Source of the DNA: Labyrinthula sp. Ha
Taxonomy: Eukaryota; Sar; Bigyra; Labyrinthulida; Labyrinthulaceae
NCBI GenBank assembly: GCA_015227615.1
Contig: JAALGZ010000032.1
Location: forward strand, 62,001 to 126,000
Length of the DNA stretch: 64,000 bases
Direction: 5' to 3'
Part shown: piece after piece, positions 24,710-36,627 of the stretch
How the letters are laid out: each line of letters opens with the position of its first letter
Position numbering within the stretch: the stretch's first letter is position 1
The notes under the pieces: model-generated
What the model saw: only the letters and a program-made list of their open reading frames with translations
Database searches by the model: none
What the model was told of the DNA's origin: nothing
Translations under genes and position numbers: made by a program

Positions 24710-26280
24710 AAATACCATCTTGTAAGGAAATTTTATTTATCCTTTTTTTGAACATCAAATGGCATTGTGCATAGTTTTTCTTTTGAATTTAGATTTCCTT
24801 GTTTTTATAGTGGATAAATATTTATATAAACTACTTTCCTGATTTGTCATATACTTCTTGTAGTTAAGGCAATTTTCTGTCCTGGTTTGGCTAATATTTT
24901 TCATAATTATGACTTATTGATTAATGATTATCGCCATTTTCTGATAGGCATTGTATAAATTGAAAGATGAGATGATGTCTTTCCTGATTTGATATATTGG
25001 TAAATTAACATGCGACCATGGAACCACACATAGTCTATAGTAAACTTTCTTTTCCTGCTGTATACGAATGTAATACGGCAGTTGAGTTTTTGTAAAGAAG
25101 CTTTAATTTCTTGCGAAGGAAAGCAAAAGTACCAAATTTCTCGTATACTTGATCTTTACTTTCTGAAAACTAAGACTCTTCTTTAATTACCGATAGCTAA
25201 GCTCAGTAAATAATACCATTCGTTATTAATCTTTTCTATAAAGCTTGACCTCTTGTGTTCAAAATAAAAATGTTTAATGGAGTGAATTGCTGTTTGTATT
25301 AGCAATATCCTTAGACAAGTAATCTCGATGTCCCCATTACTTGCAAGTTTCCCTTACACTAGAGAAAAATCTCATCATGTTGGAAAAGACATTTCACATC
25401 CTTTAAAATTTAGCTCTATTGACGAAATGTTCCATTGTGCTTCTAGGCACAGCTTTCCGTACTGTATGCCTCTGTTTGTTCTTGCTTATTCATCATCAAT
25501 TCATGGATGTCATATGTGAGCTCATTAGACTATAGCAAACAATAATTTGATTTAAAATAAAGGCATGGGAGAAAAGTCACGTGGTTCGACTTTACCAGGA
25601 TTTTAGTAGCTATGATAATTTTAAAGAAGAAGTGCTTATAGGAGTCTTTTATATGCTTTATAGATGAACTTCCGGCTAAACAGTAAAGGGCTTTTACTTT
25701 ATCTAAAGTACATTCTCTGAAGTTCTTAGTTAATATTCTAATAAGCTGTAAAATTTTGTTTATAGATGCAGATATTATTTTTTCTTGCTCCTATTTCATC
25801 AGCGTCAACTAATTGAAATTCAAGGTAGTTTCCAACTTTGATATGAAATTAATTACCCCAGTAGAAATATAACTATTAGTTTCAAAACTCTAACAAAAGG
25901 ACTATAGATCATCATGCAGCACAAACTAAAATATTTTTAGTACATTCAGTATATTATTCTTGGTGCTTTATCTGGGTTAAAGTAACTTCCACATCCTAAA
26001 GGTCACAAGTCAAGAAAATTTTCTTGCATTTTATGATCACTACTTATCCTAAATTGACCCTTACAAACTTAAATTCTCTCTGATTTACAAAAAATTTAAA
26101 CTCATTAGCTTCAGGAAAAACGAAACCAAAGAAAAAACAGCTATATTTTAAAATTTTCTATAAGTGTTGTTTTAAATTACCAAAGTATTTTGTTCACTAA
26201 TACTTTGACAATGAAACTGTCCTGTTAACAAACCATTCCTAATGATTCTTCACCTTTTATTTAAGCCAAAAATACCAAGT
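24710..26280. other. Intergenic, no gene seen
   Basis: AT-rich and without a supported gene. One 63-codon frame (25328-25519) is within chance expectation and resembles nothing I know. Confidence 0.45.
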
Positions 26281-27135
26281 TTATCTTTCTCTATATCCTG
26301 CCCAAACTCGTTTTCCAGTATTCACAATTCCTTCATATTTTCCCTTTTCTCTTTTTCTTGTAAATAAATCTTCACGAAAATTGCCAAACAAATTATTTTC
26401 TTTTTCAATATCAAAAATAAACCCTTCAGAATTACAGAACTCTTCCACACTTTTTCTGCACAGTTCGTATCTTTCGTCTATAAATGCACATCCAGCTTGT
26501 CGCAAACTTTCCAAAATAATCTGCTCATTAATTTCATATTTTTTCGCTGAAAAGCAAACACAGCTTAAAGATATTTCACTTGGAAAAAAATTCTTGAAAA
26601 TCATACTTGGAACACAGCATCGAGCAATTTCTTCAGATAAATCAACTAACACTTGAGCTTCTTTTTTGAATAATTCACCCAAGACAACTTCAAAAATCAC
26701 AATATAATCAGTAACTAGTACAGGGTTTAAAGACCATCGAAGAAACTTAAGCAGATGAAACTCGTAAAAGATAATTTCTTCGTGTGAATATGCTTCTTCA
26801 GCTAAATCAGCAAGAGTTTGAGCTCGTAGTGGTTGAACTTCGTGTATTTTTGAGGCTAAGAATAAAGCTACAATACCAATAAGTTGCAATTTTTGTCCAA
26901 CATGTTTTTTATTAAAGTACAAAAACTTTGTTATAAAATTTATAGCCGTATAAATCGTTTCTTTGGAGACACAATATTCACCCTCTGTTTCTTCGAACTC
27001 AAAGAGCCATTCAACCAGAATTGACCTCATCTTAAAATTTTTTTTGGAACTATAGGCTTCAATCTGGGTATTTAAAACAAAATGTGACTCTTGACTGCGT
27101 TCTTTAGATATCAAATATTGTAACTTTTGTTTCAT
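26281..27135 (-). CDS. Cyclin (A/B/E-type cyclin box)
   Basis: A 284-aa single-exon cyclin that should bind and activate a cyclin-dependent kinase. The N-terminal cyclin box opens with the signature MRSILVEWLFEFEE (about 36-49) and continues through ETIYTAINFITKFL, LQLIGIVALFLASKIHE with the conserved Lys and Glu for CDK contact, and LLKFLRWSLNPV. The last block (RWSLNPV) is most like cyclin E. A weaker second box follows (PSEISLSCVCFSAKKYEI). No mitotic destruction box (RxxLxxxxN) is evident near the N-terminus, which is short, and the basic C-terminus ends GKRVWAGYRER. This argues against a B-type mitotic cyclin (inference). It lies alone between long non-coding stretches, inside the segment bounded by the inverted repeat arms. 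The start is the only ATG ahead of the box. Confidence 0.88.
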   Translation of the reverse strand: MKQKLQYLISKERSQESHFVLNTQIEAYSSKKNFKMRSILVEWLFEFEETEGEYCVSKETIYTAINFITKFLYFNKKHVGQKLQLIGIVALFLASKIHEVQPLRAQTLADLAEEAYSHEEIIFYEFHLLKFLRWSLNPVLVTDYIVIFEVVLGELFKKEAQVLVDLSEEIARCCVPSMIFKNFFPSEISLSCVCFSAKKYEINEQIILESLRQAGCAFIDERYELCRKSVEEFCNSEGFIFDIEKENNLFGNFREDLFTRKREKGKYEGIVNTGKRVWAGYRER

Positions 27136-30100
27136 CGTTTCCCTCTATAACGGTTTATAAATTTAATCCCCCAAAATAAGTATACTAGTCTTGCATGGTA
27201 ATGCAATATCGCAGAAAATATCAATCCTCGAAACCAGAACAAAGGTCGCGTTTGCACACTGCGAACACATTATATTAGCAGTATTTGACTTACTGAAGTT
27301 TGTTTTAAATATAGAACCAATGAAAAAAGATAGTAAAATGCAGCGTTATGAAAGTAATTAACCTGTTTTCTACCTTAATCTCGCCTCCATGAATCTCATA
27401 GTTGATAAGGCACTGAAGAAACAACATTACCAGTGGGGTAGTCGGGGTCTTCTAAGGTTAATACCCCCTGAAAAATGAAGAATTTATGTTTTATCAATAA
27501 AATTGATATATCATTGAGCATGCGTCGAGAGCCATAGGTAATTATCTTGTGGAAAATCTTTCAAAAGGAATAGAGGAGCAATTACTTCAAGAGAAACGTG
27601 ATGTTGCTCTACATTTAGATATAGTTTCGGTAAAATTACTCTACCAACAGATCATTATAATACCTTATCGCCTGAAATGTCTCTAATTCTTGATAAACAT
27701 TAAAGGTCAATGAGTTCAGCAAGATGCTTAGGGCTTCAGCATGAAATATTGTTCGTAAGGGTTCTTCATTTGCAGTTTATCTAGAGTCCCATAGAAGCAC
27801 CCAAATTGACAGGAACTATAGACAACCATCTTATAGTATGCAAAAATATTGTTTCTTGTATAAGATAATAGGGGGGATCTTTATTTTCCCATTGTTCTCG
27901 CACTCGGTACATTCGCAAAATGTTATTTTGCAATGGAAAAAAGTTACAGTATTTTATTTTTTCATTTGTTGTCATCCCATTAGTCCTTGACTAAAGCATA
28001 TTATACTCTTGTAGAGAATCGAGTAATTTTCAATATACAAAAAATATTTCCTTTTTTGAGAAATAAAGATACATATACTATAGAGTTCTCCACTAAAATA
28101 ACTTGAAGCTAGAACATAAGCTTAACCGATACTTGTAAATCTAGAAATAGTTGTAGTAAATGCAAAAACTTTTTTATTTAAGGAGATTGATAAGGTTTCC
28201 ATGGCAACTATAGATTCGCCCAAACGTCATTGGCTACGAGAATAAGATATATATGCAGTTCCTTCTGGTAAATAATACCTAGTTATAGTTTGTAGATCGG
28301 ATCTTACACAGATGAAATTTGGATAGTTCAAATGGATGAAACAAAGGGTTGAAGATATTTTAGTTTAATTTTATCAGTTTAAGATAAATTTTATTTTTAC
28401 ATAGAAACACTGTTAGCCGAGGAAAATAATATTTTGTTTGGTTGCTACTACACTAGGAAGAGGATACTATCTTGCACTTGAAATATCTCTAGAGAAAAAG
28501 AAATGATTCGGATGGAATTCCTCCCCATTCTACATGACTGTTCCATTTTTTGGTAGTTGTTGTTTTCTAAGTTTCCAAATGAGCAACTCTGGAATCAATA
28601 CAATCACTAAAAGGCGACTATGTTGTTTTATAGTCCCAAGTCAAAGGTGTTTTATCATTTTCATATGATCCATTTCTTCTTTTTATAATCTCTACTACCC
28701 TACTTTGTTTCAATGGTACATATTTAGAAAGTAGGAAGCTCTTAATTTTTGTGCCAGGTAAGCCTTAATAATTAAACTGGGAAGAGTCAAATACTATAGG
28801 TAACATGTTATTTTTACTTTGTTTCCAACAGCCTCTAGCTATTGTTTGAATGAAAGTAATTTTGATGTATGGCATGAAGAAAATCACAAGTACACTCTTG
28901 TAAAAATTTGTGTGAAGCCCAGGTTTAGTAAAATTATATCCAATAAATATTATTCTTTAAACATATGTTCATGAGAAGTTTACTGGAAGCATCAAAGAGT
29001 GCCATATTACAGAACATGGCTAAAATCCCTTACCATCGCACTTCATGTGCAAGATTAAACTCTGGAGCATCACTATACTATAGGCTAGATATACAAATAT
29101 GTAAGAAAATTACAATTCTTCGCTTTCAAGCTTTGGATATTTCAGCATTTACGATGCTTGTCTACAATATTCCAAGTCAATCTGTATTTTGGGTTAACTA
29201 TATCAAATTTGTAGCTCATTATTCCCAGTAGTTCTTAAAGTCGAAAAGAAAATACATAAACTATCTCAAACTTTCTTAATTTTTTTGCAAATCTAAATCA
29301 ATCAGGACTTTGAAACAAAAAATAATCTAGGTGCAAGATACTGGTACCGTTTTGACTAGCCTAGCTTATATCAATTAAAAACTCTTTTAGAAAAGGGTTG
29401 TAAGCTTTTTATGGACCGAAGCATTTCTTTTGACATTTAACTTAATGAAAATGCCAAATAATAAGGTTGTTTTTTTTATTCTGGGGGAACCATTACTGTG
29501 TGTGTGTCAAGATTTTTCCTCAAAAAAATATAATACAATGGGTATTCAGCCTAAGCTACCAATCAAACTATCTACAAAGCAAAAACAACCTTAAATCATT
29601 TTCTACTCTATCTTGTATAAAAATTGAGTAATTAAAGTGTGAAGAATTTCTTAAAAAGCTGGAATACTGAAAATGACGAATATGCTATTTGCTTGTCTTT
29701 ATTTCACCATTTTCCTCAAATCCAAGATTTTCGTTCACGTGATATCTCACATTCAAAAAAAACTTCCCAACCATATGTTTTCTCGTAGTATATGATAAAG
29801 ATAGGTAGTTTAATCCTTAAAAAGGGCTAATTATAAGGATTTTTCCCGCTAAGTTTATTTGACTTGGAAAGAACATACATTCAAGAGTAACATTAAGCAA
29901 GAAAGCTCTATAGATGATCTGATTACTCTTAGATTCTAAAAATTTAATATACTTGGCTTCCCACGAAGATTACACATGTTCTTCTATTCTAGTTAACTAA
30001 GCTAATTCTCACTTAGAACAGTCAAATATTCAAAATCTGCACATCTGAAAGCACGAAATCATTCAGTTTTGCGATGATTCCTATAAATCGTTACTTCAGG

Positions 30101-31469
30101 CAACCTGCATCCAGTAAAAAGCGTGATATTTAAAATTGTGTTCTAGGAAATCTTAAATGTTTCAAGACAAGTGTCGATACTGGGGTAAATGCTGTTTTGT
30201 TAAATTCTATTGGTGTAAAATCTAGAGCAAATATCCTTTAGAGTCTGAACAAAGCCGGCATCAAAGTGATGAGAAAGGTTACTTCTGGGATCTAGTACAT
30301 TCTAATATTCAGTTTTCGGTAAAAATTTCTGCACAAACTATCCTTTTTCGAAGATAAGAGGGATTCAGAAAAATGTATTCTTCAATATTTAATCATCCTG
30401 AAACAATGCTACCAAGTAACAAAACACTCTTGAAAAAGGTATTAAGTTGATGGTTTCAGCACTTCAGGTATGCTATAAGTTTCTGTAGAGGAAACTCCAA
30501 AAACTTTCGTACTAACCGGGACTCTAGATAAATGGCTTAATTTAACTCGGCTCTAAACTTAACTTTAAAATACTAAGAACTAAGTTTTTACTCCACAAAC
30601 ACTTCAAAGTTGACAATAGTCTTACCTAAGAATAACTTAAAGTAATGTAAGAACAGAATTATTGTTTCTGAAGAATTTATGATTCTCAATTATTCCAATC
30701 CCTATACTATTAGTGTCAGTTTCTGTTTAATAAAATTTGGTTCTTAGCCTTTGCCCCCTAATGAAATACTCAAAGTTTGATTCAATTCGTATGGATCTGG
30801 TTTCCTTTAGTTAATGAGGACTTGCGTATTTATACTAAAAACTCATACTGATATCTTTATTTAGATAAATTTAAGCCTAAGAAATTCATATCTTGAGTCC
30901 TCGAAGACAGTATTAGTTCTTATGTTAAATTATACTTTTCAATTGGTTATAAGTACAACTATTATTCGCAAAAAGATTGTTTTGAAAATTGTTGTCTGGT
31001 TTGATTTAGTTTGACTTCAAACGAGAACTGAAAATGTATGTGAAATCTCCGAAGTACTAGAATATATAGGTAGTTAGCAAGGGTATCAACCTTTACGTTA
31101 TGTTCCCGGTAAGATTGTTTAACTATAGATTAAAACTTTACTAAACAATACTATCGAATATGTTATAACCAAACCGGAACAAAACTTGTTGTTAAACATA
31201 ATACGATAAGAAAACCCTACCTATGAAAAAGCTTATATAATCTCTTATCAACATATATATAGTATTTAGAAATATTGATGATGTCATTAAGACAAGTTTT
31301 TCTACAATGAATGATCTTAATTGATAGACCAGGAATCAGCCTAATTTTTTACAGTTAATAATATAATCGGCTAGAAAAAAACAGAAAAAGGAAAACAGAG
31401 AAAAAATCTCCCGTGGCATCCTAACTCAAATTCCACTCCGTATTAAAGGAAAAAGTTTTGAACAGCAAT
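27136..31469. other. Intergenic, no firm gene
   Basis: About 4.3 kb with no recognised gene. An 88-codon frame at 28965-29231 (+) and a 64-codon frame at 27781-27975 (-) are of chance length and show no known motif. I looked upstream of 31470 for exons that could encode a kinase N-lobe for the following gene and found none. Confidence 0.45.
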
Positions 31470-34400
31470 ATGCCTGAAAAATATAAGAAATGCTGGCCTT
31501 TAGGTGGTGTAACTCAAGCAAATGAAAAGGAGCACACCCTCTCTCTACCTTGGAAAGTATTTTACAGTTAGTTTTAATGTTTCTTAGTTTCGAATAGATT
31601 TGTTAGAAAGGGTTGCAAAAATAATATCTGATTTGCATTATAAAAATCGTGCTTATGGTTATGGAGCACTTTCTGGAGAAAATATTATGGTTAAAACCTC
31701 AGAAGAGTTTGGTCTTCGAAAGTTAGATGTTTATCCACCAATTGAGCAAAAGGGCTCAAATGCAGATGAAATTTTTAATGATTCCGATGATGAAGGTGAA
31801 AATAAGAAAAAGGCTTCTACGGAAAATGGTGAAAATAACTTAGCAAAGCTGGACTTACTTTGCTTTGGGGTTGTTTTGCTTGAGGTAATAACAGAGAAGC
31901 CTTTGGTTACTAAGTTATTGCCTCAGTTGACCCTCTTGTTGAAAAGGAGAGGACTGAGTAACCTTATAAGAAGTGCAGAGGATGAAGATTTTGATGTTTT
32001 GGAGAAGGAGAACTCTAAGTTGATGAGAATCTTAGAAAAAGAAGAGATGCATAGAAACGATCAAGAAGCCGATATTGAAAAACAAGAAATTCAAGCACGA
32101 AAAGTGCATTCGGATACTTCTTTGTTGAAGAAAGCTAGACGTTTGAGCGTCTCTCTTGTCTCTAGGAACTCTGATAATTCTAGCGGAAGTAAGTCAAACA
32201 AATCATCTGGAAATGGTTTGGGGAAGATGATGAGAAGAGCATCAATGATAGCAAAACTTGGGTTTTCTTCCAAGGAATCAAAAGAAAAAAAATCAGTTTC
32301 GGAGAAAAAAAAAGGCAAAAGGGATATTAAGGAATTAGATCTTGTTCAAATCACTTCTACTGACGAATATGCAATAGACCCATTGGTGAAAAAGGAGGTG
32401 AGATCATATTTGAAAAAGTTCGTTGACCAAGCCAGTATCCAAAAACCTAATTGGTTGATTTCAATGGAAGAACTAATTCTTAATCTTCTGACCACTGTAG
32501 AAGAATCTAGACCCACTTCTAAAGCGGTGAGAAACTGGATGCTCGAGATTCTTCAGAGCTATAGCAAATCCCAACTAAAACATGAGGAGCTAAAAAAGTT
32601 GCTTGACTCGCAGGATCTTACGTCGAAGAATGTTAAAGAAACAAAGGCAATGGAGTTTAGTGAGACAATGAAACGTGGTGGGGAAGGCAACTATATAGAC
32701 TATTTTTATTTATACGAGCTTTTTTACTCGACTAAAGTTGCGCAGAACTTAATGACTGTTTTACTTGATGTATCTCCACAACAAAATGTGTTCATTTATC
32801 ATTCAAAAGATTTTGTTGGGGACATTCCTGATGATGCTTCCGTGGACTCATTCATGCCACCTAAGACTATGGAGGAAGCAATGAAAGAAGCCCAGGAGGA
32901 AGTTGATCATGATGATTTTGCTTCAATGGATGAGTTTGGGATTCATCGAAAGGAAGAAGTAGCGCAGTTGAATATGCCAAAGAAAGAAAGCAAAAAATCA
33001 GACAGATTTCCTGGTTTTGGCAATACTCTGGGTGAAAGTTTTACGCGAAAAGAGTTTAAGTTGGATAATGGGTTAGGGGTACTAAAGGATAAGCCTCCAC
33101 CTATCAATCCGAAGTTAATAGGAAAAAAAGCTGACAAAATATTGAATAATATGGATCAAGAAAGACAAGAAATTGGAAAAATCCTTAAGACAAAGGAAAT
33201 TGTAAAGTATTTAGATGATCAAAAGAAGGTACCCCATGAAAATATAGTTAGTTTGTTAAAAAGGGCTAAAGACATTCTTTCTAAAGAAGATAACTTGTTG
33301 GTGATCAATGCCCCATGTATCGTCGTGGGGGACATTCACGGGCAGTATTTTGATATTCGGCAAGTTATGAGGTTTTGTGGCACACCGTCTAAAAAGAAAC
33401 GACCTTCGGTTGCTTTGACTAGAAAGCGTCAGAAAAAATTGGTTAGACAGATCACTAGGTCTAGTATAAAAAAAGTCAGCAATAGAGTTAGTAAAACCGA
33501 CGCTAGAGATGTTAAAGCTGCTCAGCTTCTGGCGAGGACTGTTAGAATATCTGCTGGTAATTTGTTACAACTGAGAAATGACCAATTAAGCGATAATGAT
33601 AGCGACGGCGGAACTACAAAGGCAGATCAAAGAACTAGCAAAAGAGAAAAGGTTGGAAAGGGAAAGACTTTCCTCTTTCTCGGTGATTATGTAGACAGGG
33701 GACACTGGAGCTGTGAAGTTTTATTTTATTTACTTTCTCTAAAAGTAGAATACCCTGAGAGCGTTATTATGCTTCGAGGTAACCATGAATGTGACGCTAT
33801 GGCTGATACATATGGATTCAGGGAAGAATGTGAGCGTAAGTATGGGCGAGAAGTATATCATAGGTGCCTTCATGTGTTTAACGCGCTACCCATTGGTTGT
33901 ATTATAAACTTGCCTGACAATAGGAGGTTCTTTGCCTGTCATGGAGGAATTAGTGATAAAGTAACTACACTTGAACAAATTGGAACTCTTGACAGGTTCA
34001 GAGAACCTGGAATCGAAGGAACATTGTGTGATATCTTATGGTCTGACCCAGTCCCGGATGATGTTCTAGAGACACCAAATCTTGGTATAACCGATGACTT
34101 TAAGTCTATTAGATACTTGAGTAACGAAACTCGAGGCTGTGCTAAAAAATTCGGTTACCTAGCAATTGAAGATTTCCTGAAGAAGAACAAATTAGTGGGC
34201 TTAATTAGAGCTCATGAAGCAAAGGAAGAAGGGTTCCAGTTTCATTTTCAGAATGCAGGTTCAAAGGATCACCTTTGTGTAACAGTTTTCTCTTCACCTG
34301 ATTATATGGCTGAACATGGTAATAAAGGTGCTGTTCTAATTATACATGAATCCGTGAAAGACAGATTAAAACATCAAATGCAAAGGCTTAACTTCGAATA

Positions 34401-36042
34401 TACAGAAGAGCAAATTTTACGGCAGCAGGATGCTGAGAAGGATGATTACCTGGACTTACTAGAGCCTATTTGTTACCACGAAGTTACCCAGCCAGAACCC
34501 GCCTATTTTGAAGATCAAAATTGGAACTTGGTAAAGCAGATTGAGGAACTCTGCCCTTATATGCCAACAACAATAGAAGACTTTTATAACTCTTCTCTCG
34601 ATATTTTGGACAGATATGGAAACGCAAAGGCACAAATGAAAGCTCTTCAGAAACAGGAACAAGAAAAAGCCCAAAAGGTTGCTACAGACATGCTTGAATT
34701 TGAGAAAATGAGAGAAAAACGCAAGAAGAAGTCTGTGAATAAATCTAGTCGTCAACTCAAGCGATATGGAACATCCAAAGAAGCAATTCAACATAGATTA
34801 AAAAAGGAAGAAAACAAGACGAAAAAGTTTTCTCGAACTGTAAAAAAGATTAACGAGGTACACCCAGGGGTTATGAGTGAGAAACTAAGGGCCGCTGGTT
34901 CAAAACTAGAAAGGCTAGAACAGGTTGCAGCAGTTACAAGTTCCACACGAGAAATAAAGGATATGACTCTTAAGAAGGGAGTTGATAATAGACAAGAAGA
35001 AGAAAAATCTTTGCAAAAGTTTTTTGATGAAGTGCAAGGTAGATCTTTTATGTGGAGAGAGAAAGTGGAGATGGAAAATAGAGACTACTGGCTAGACTTC
35101 GTCTGTGAATGGTTTTCTATTCTCAGTGGCGAAAGCATTTATAGTGAGGGGTTATGCGAGGCACTGGGTAACTGCATTTTATTATGCTATGTTGTCTCCC
35201 TGGTCGCCGACAAACCAGGTTTGAAGTACTCCAAAGCTGACGAAGAATCAGGGGAAACAATGATCACCACCAAACTGAATGCATTCGAGATAAGGCAGAA
35301 TTTATTAGTATTTCAAGACGTTTGCAAGGAACTTGGAATAAAGCACATGTTTTTTGTTTCAGACATTGATACTCAGGATTTGAACTATATCTTGCCTGCG
35401 TTAGTAGAATTAGCTCTAAAAGCTCGTTCTCTTGGACGAATTGAAGATAGCTTGGCTCAGTTGCTTGAAGAGGAAATTTGGACACGTGGACTGGGCTCTG
35501 AAATAAATGAGAACGAGGGGGAATGGCGAACAAAGGATATTGAGGTCGGAAACGTAACATTCAATAGTCAAGAAAGGCTTATTCTGCAATTGTTATTCTT
35601 GATGATTGATCGAGATGACACTGGGTTTCTAACTTATGAGGGGGTTGTCACCTGGGCAAAGGAAGAAGGGAAATTTATACGTCAGTCTCATGCTAAGAAG
35701 GTTATATCAGCTATTGATTATGATGGCGACAAAGCAGTAGGATTACGAGATTTTTTTCAATATGCTAGTCGATTGAAGGAAGACTACAATAACGACTTAG
35801 AAAGCTTAGAAGGCTATGAAACACCTGAAAGTGGATATCCTGACGACGATGAGTTTCAGGATGTTGAGTATGAGAATGAGAACTTCGCAGCTCACACCAA
35901 TACTAAGGAAGAAGAAGAAGCCATGGCTAAATACAAACAGGAGCAGATGCAAACAATAAATTTACAAGACATGGATTTTGAAGATGCAACTTCTGAAGAA
36001 TCAGGAGAATACTTTGATGCACAGGATGAGTTTATTCACTAG
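31470..36042 (+). CDS. Pseudokinase-PPP phosphatase-CH-EF-hand fusion protein
   Basis: Two exons (31470-31556, 31588-36042) with a 31-nt GT...AG intron give about 1513 aa. Residues 34-345 resemble a kinase C-lobe only (IISDLHYKNRAYG, SGENIMV, LDLLCFGVVLLEVI, EESRPTSKAV) with no N-lobe, HRD or DFG, so it is a pseudokinase. Next is a PPP catalytic domain closest to calcineurin A: GDIHGQ (about 609), GDYVDRG (about 728), RGNHEC, CHGGIS, LCDILWSDP, RAHEA and FSSPDY, so all metal and phosphate ligands are present. About 85 extra basic residues sit between GDIHGQ and GDYVDRG. Then come a charged coiled coil, a calponin-homology domain (about 1194-1314) and two EF-hands (DRDDTGFLTYEG, DYDGDKAVGLRD). 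It is probably a Ca2+-responsive Ser/Thr phosphatase, perhaps tied to the cytoskeleton (inference). The exon-1 start is less certain than the rest. Confidence 0.88.
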
Positions 36043-36627
36043 TTTAGATACAGGTAGCCTTTTCCATAAACCTAACTTTTATGTTTGAACTGAACCCTAA
36101 CATCCAATATTAAAGTTAAAATTTCGTCGAGTACATGCCCGGAGAATCTTGGTTCCATAATTATTCAAATTTTTTGTTGAACCTGGTTGAGTCTGGGAGT
36201 TTGAAACACGATGTAGTTTTTCTAAAAGGCGCTGAGGTATTCTAAAAAAATCAATTGTAGATGCTAGCTTATTTTGTAATGGAAATATACTTTGAACGAC
36301 TCCTATTTCAGGGTTGTAAGCTAATTGCCAAGAAGTCACACTTAATCATGGGAGAACCTGAAATTTTATTTTTCAAAGTCTAATCAAAGAATAAAAAAAA
36401 CTAGAGACAAGTAAATTAATATTACAGAAACAAGAAAAAAGAGAAAAGCTTGACCCAGAAGAAAACGAAAAGATCTTAGCATAGCTAGGAGAAACATCTG
36501 TTGAAACAATAAAGTATTTTACCTAAATATTATTCCACTACAAGAAGAAAAACTAAATTCAAAACCAAATCAACTACAAATAATAACAGAATTTCAACAG
36601 AAGCACACTTAACTTGATGCTAAGGTG
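36043..36627. other. Intergenic between phosphatase gene and right arm
   Basis: This is the 3' flank of the phosphatase gene, with nothing else recognised. An 80-codon minus-strand frame (36097-36339) has no known motif. Confidence 0.45.
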
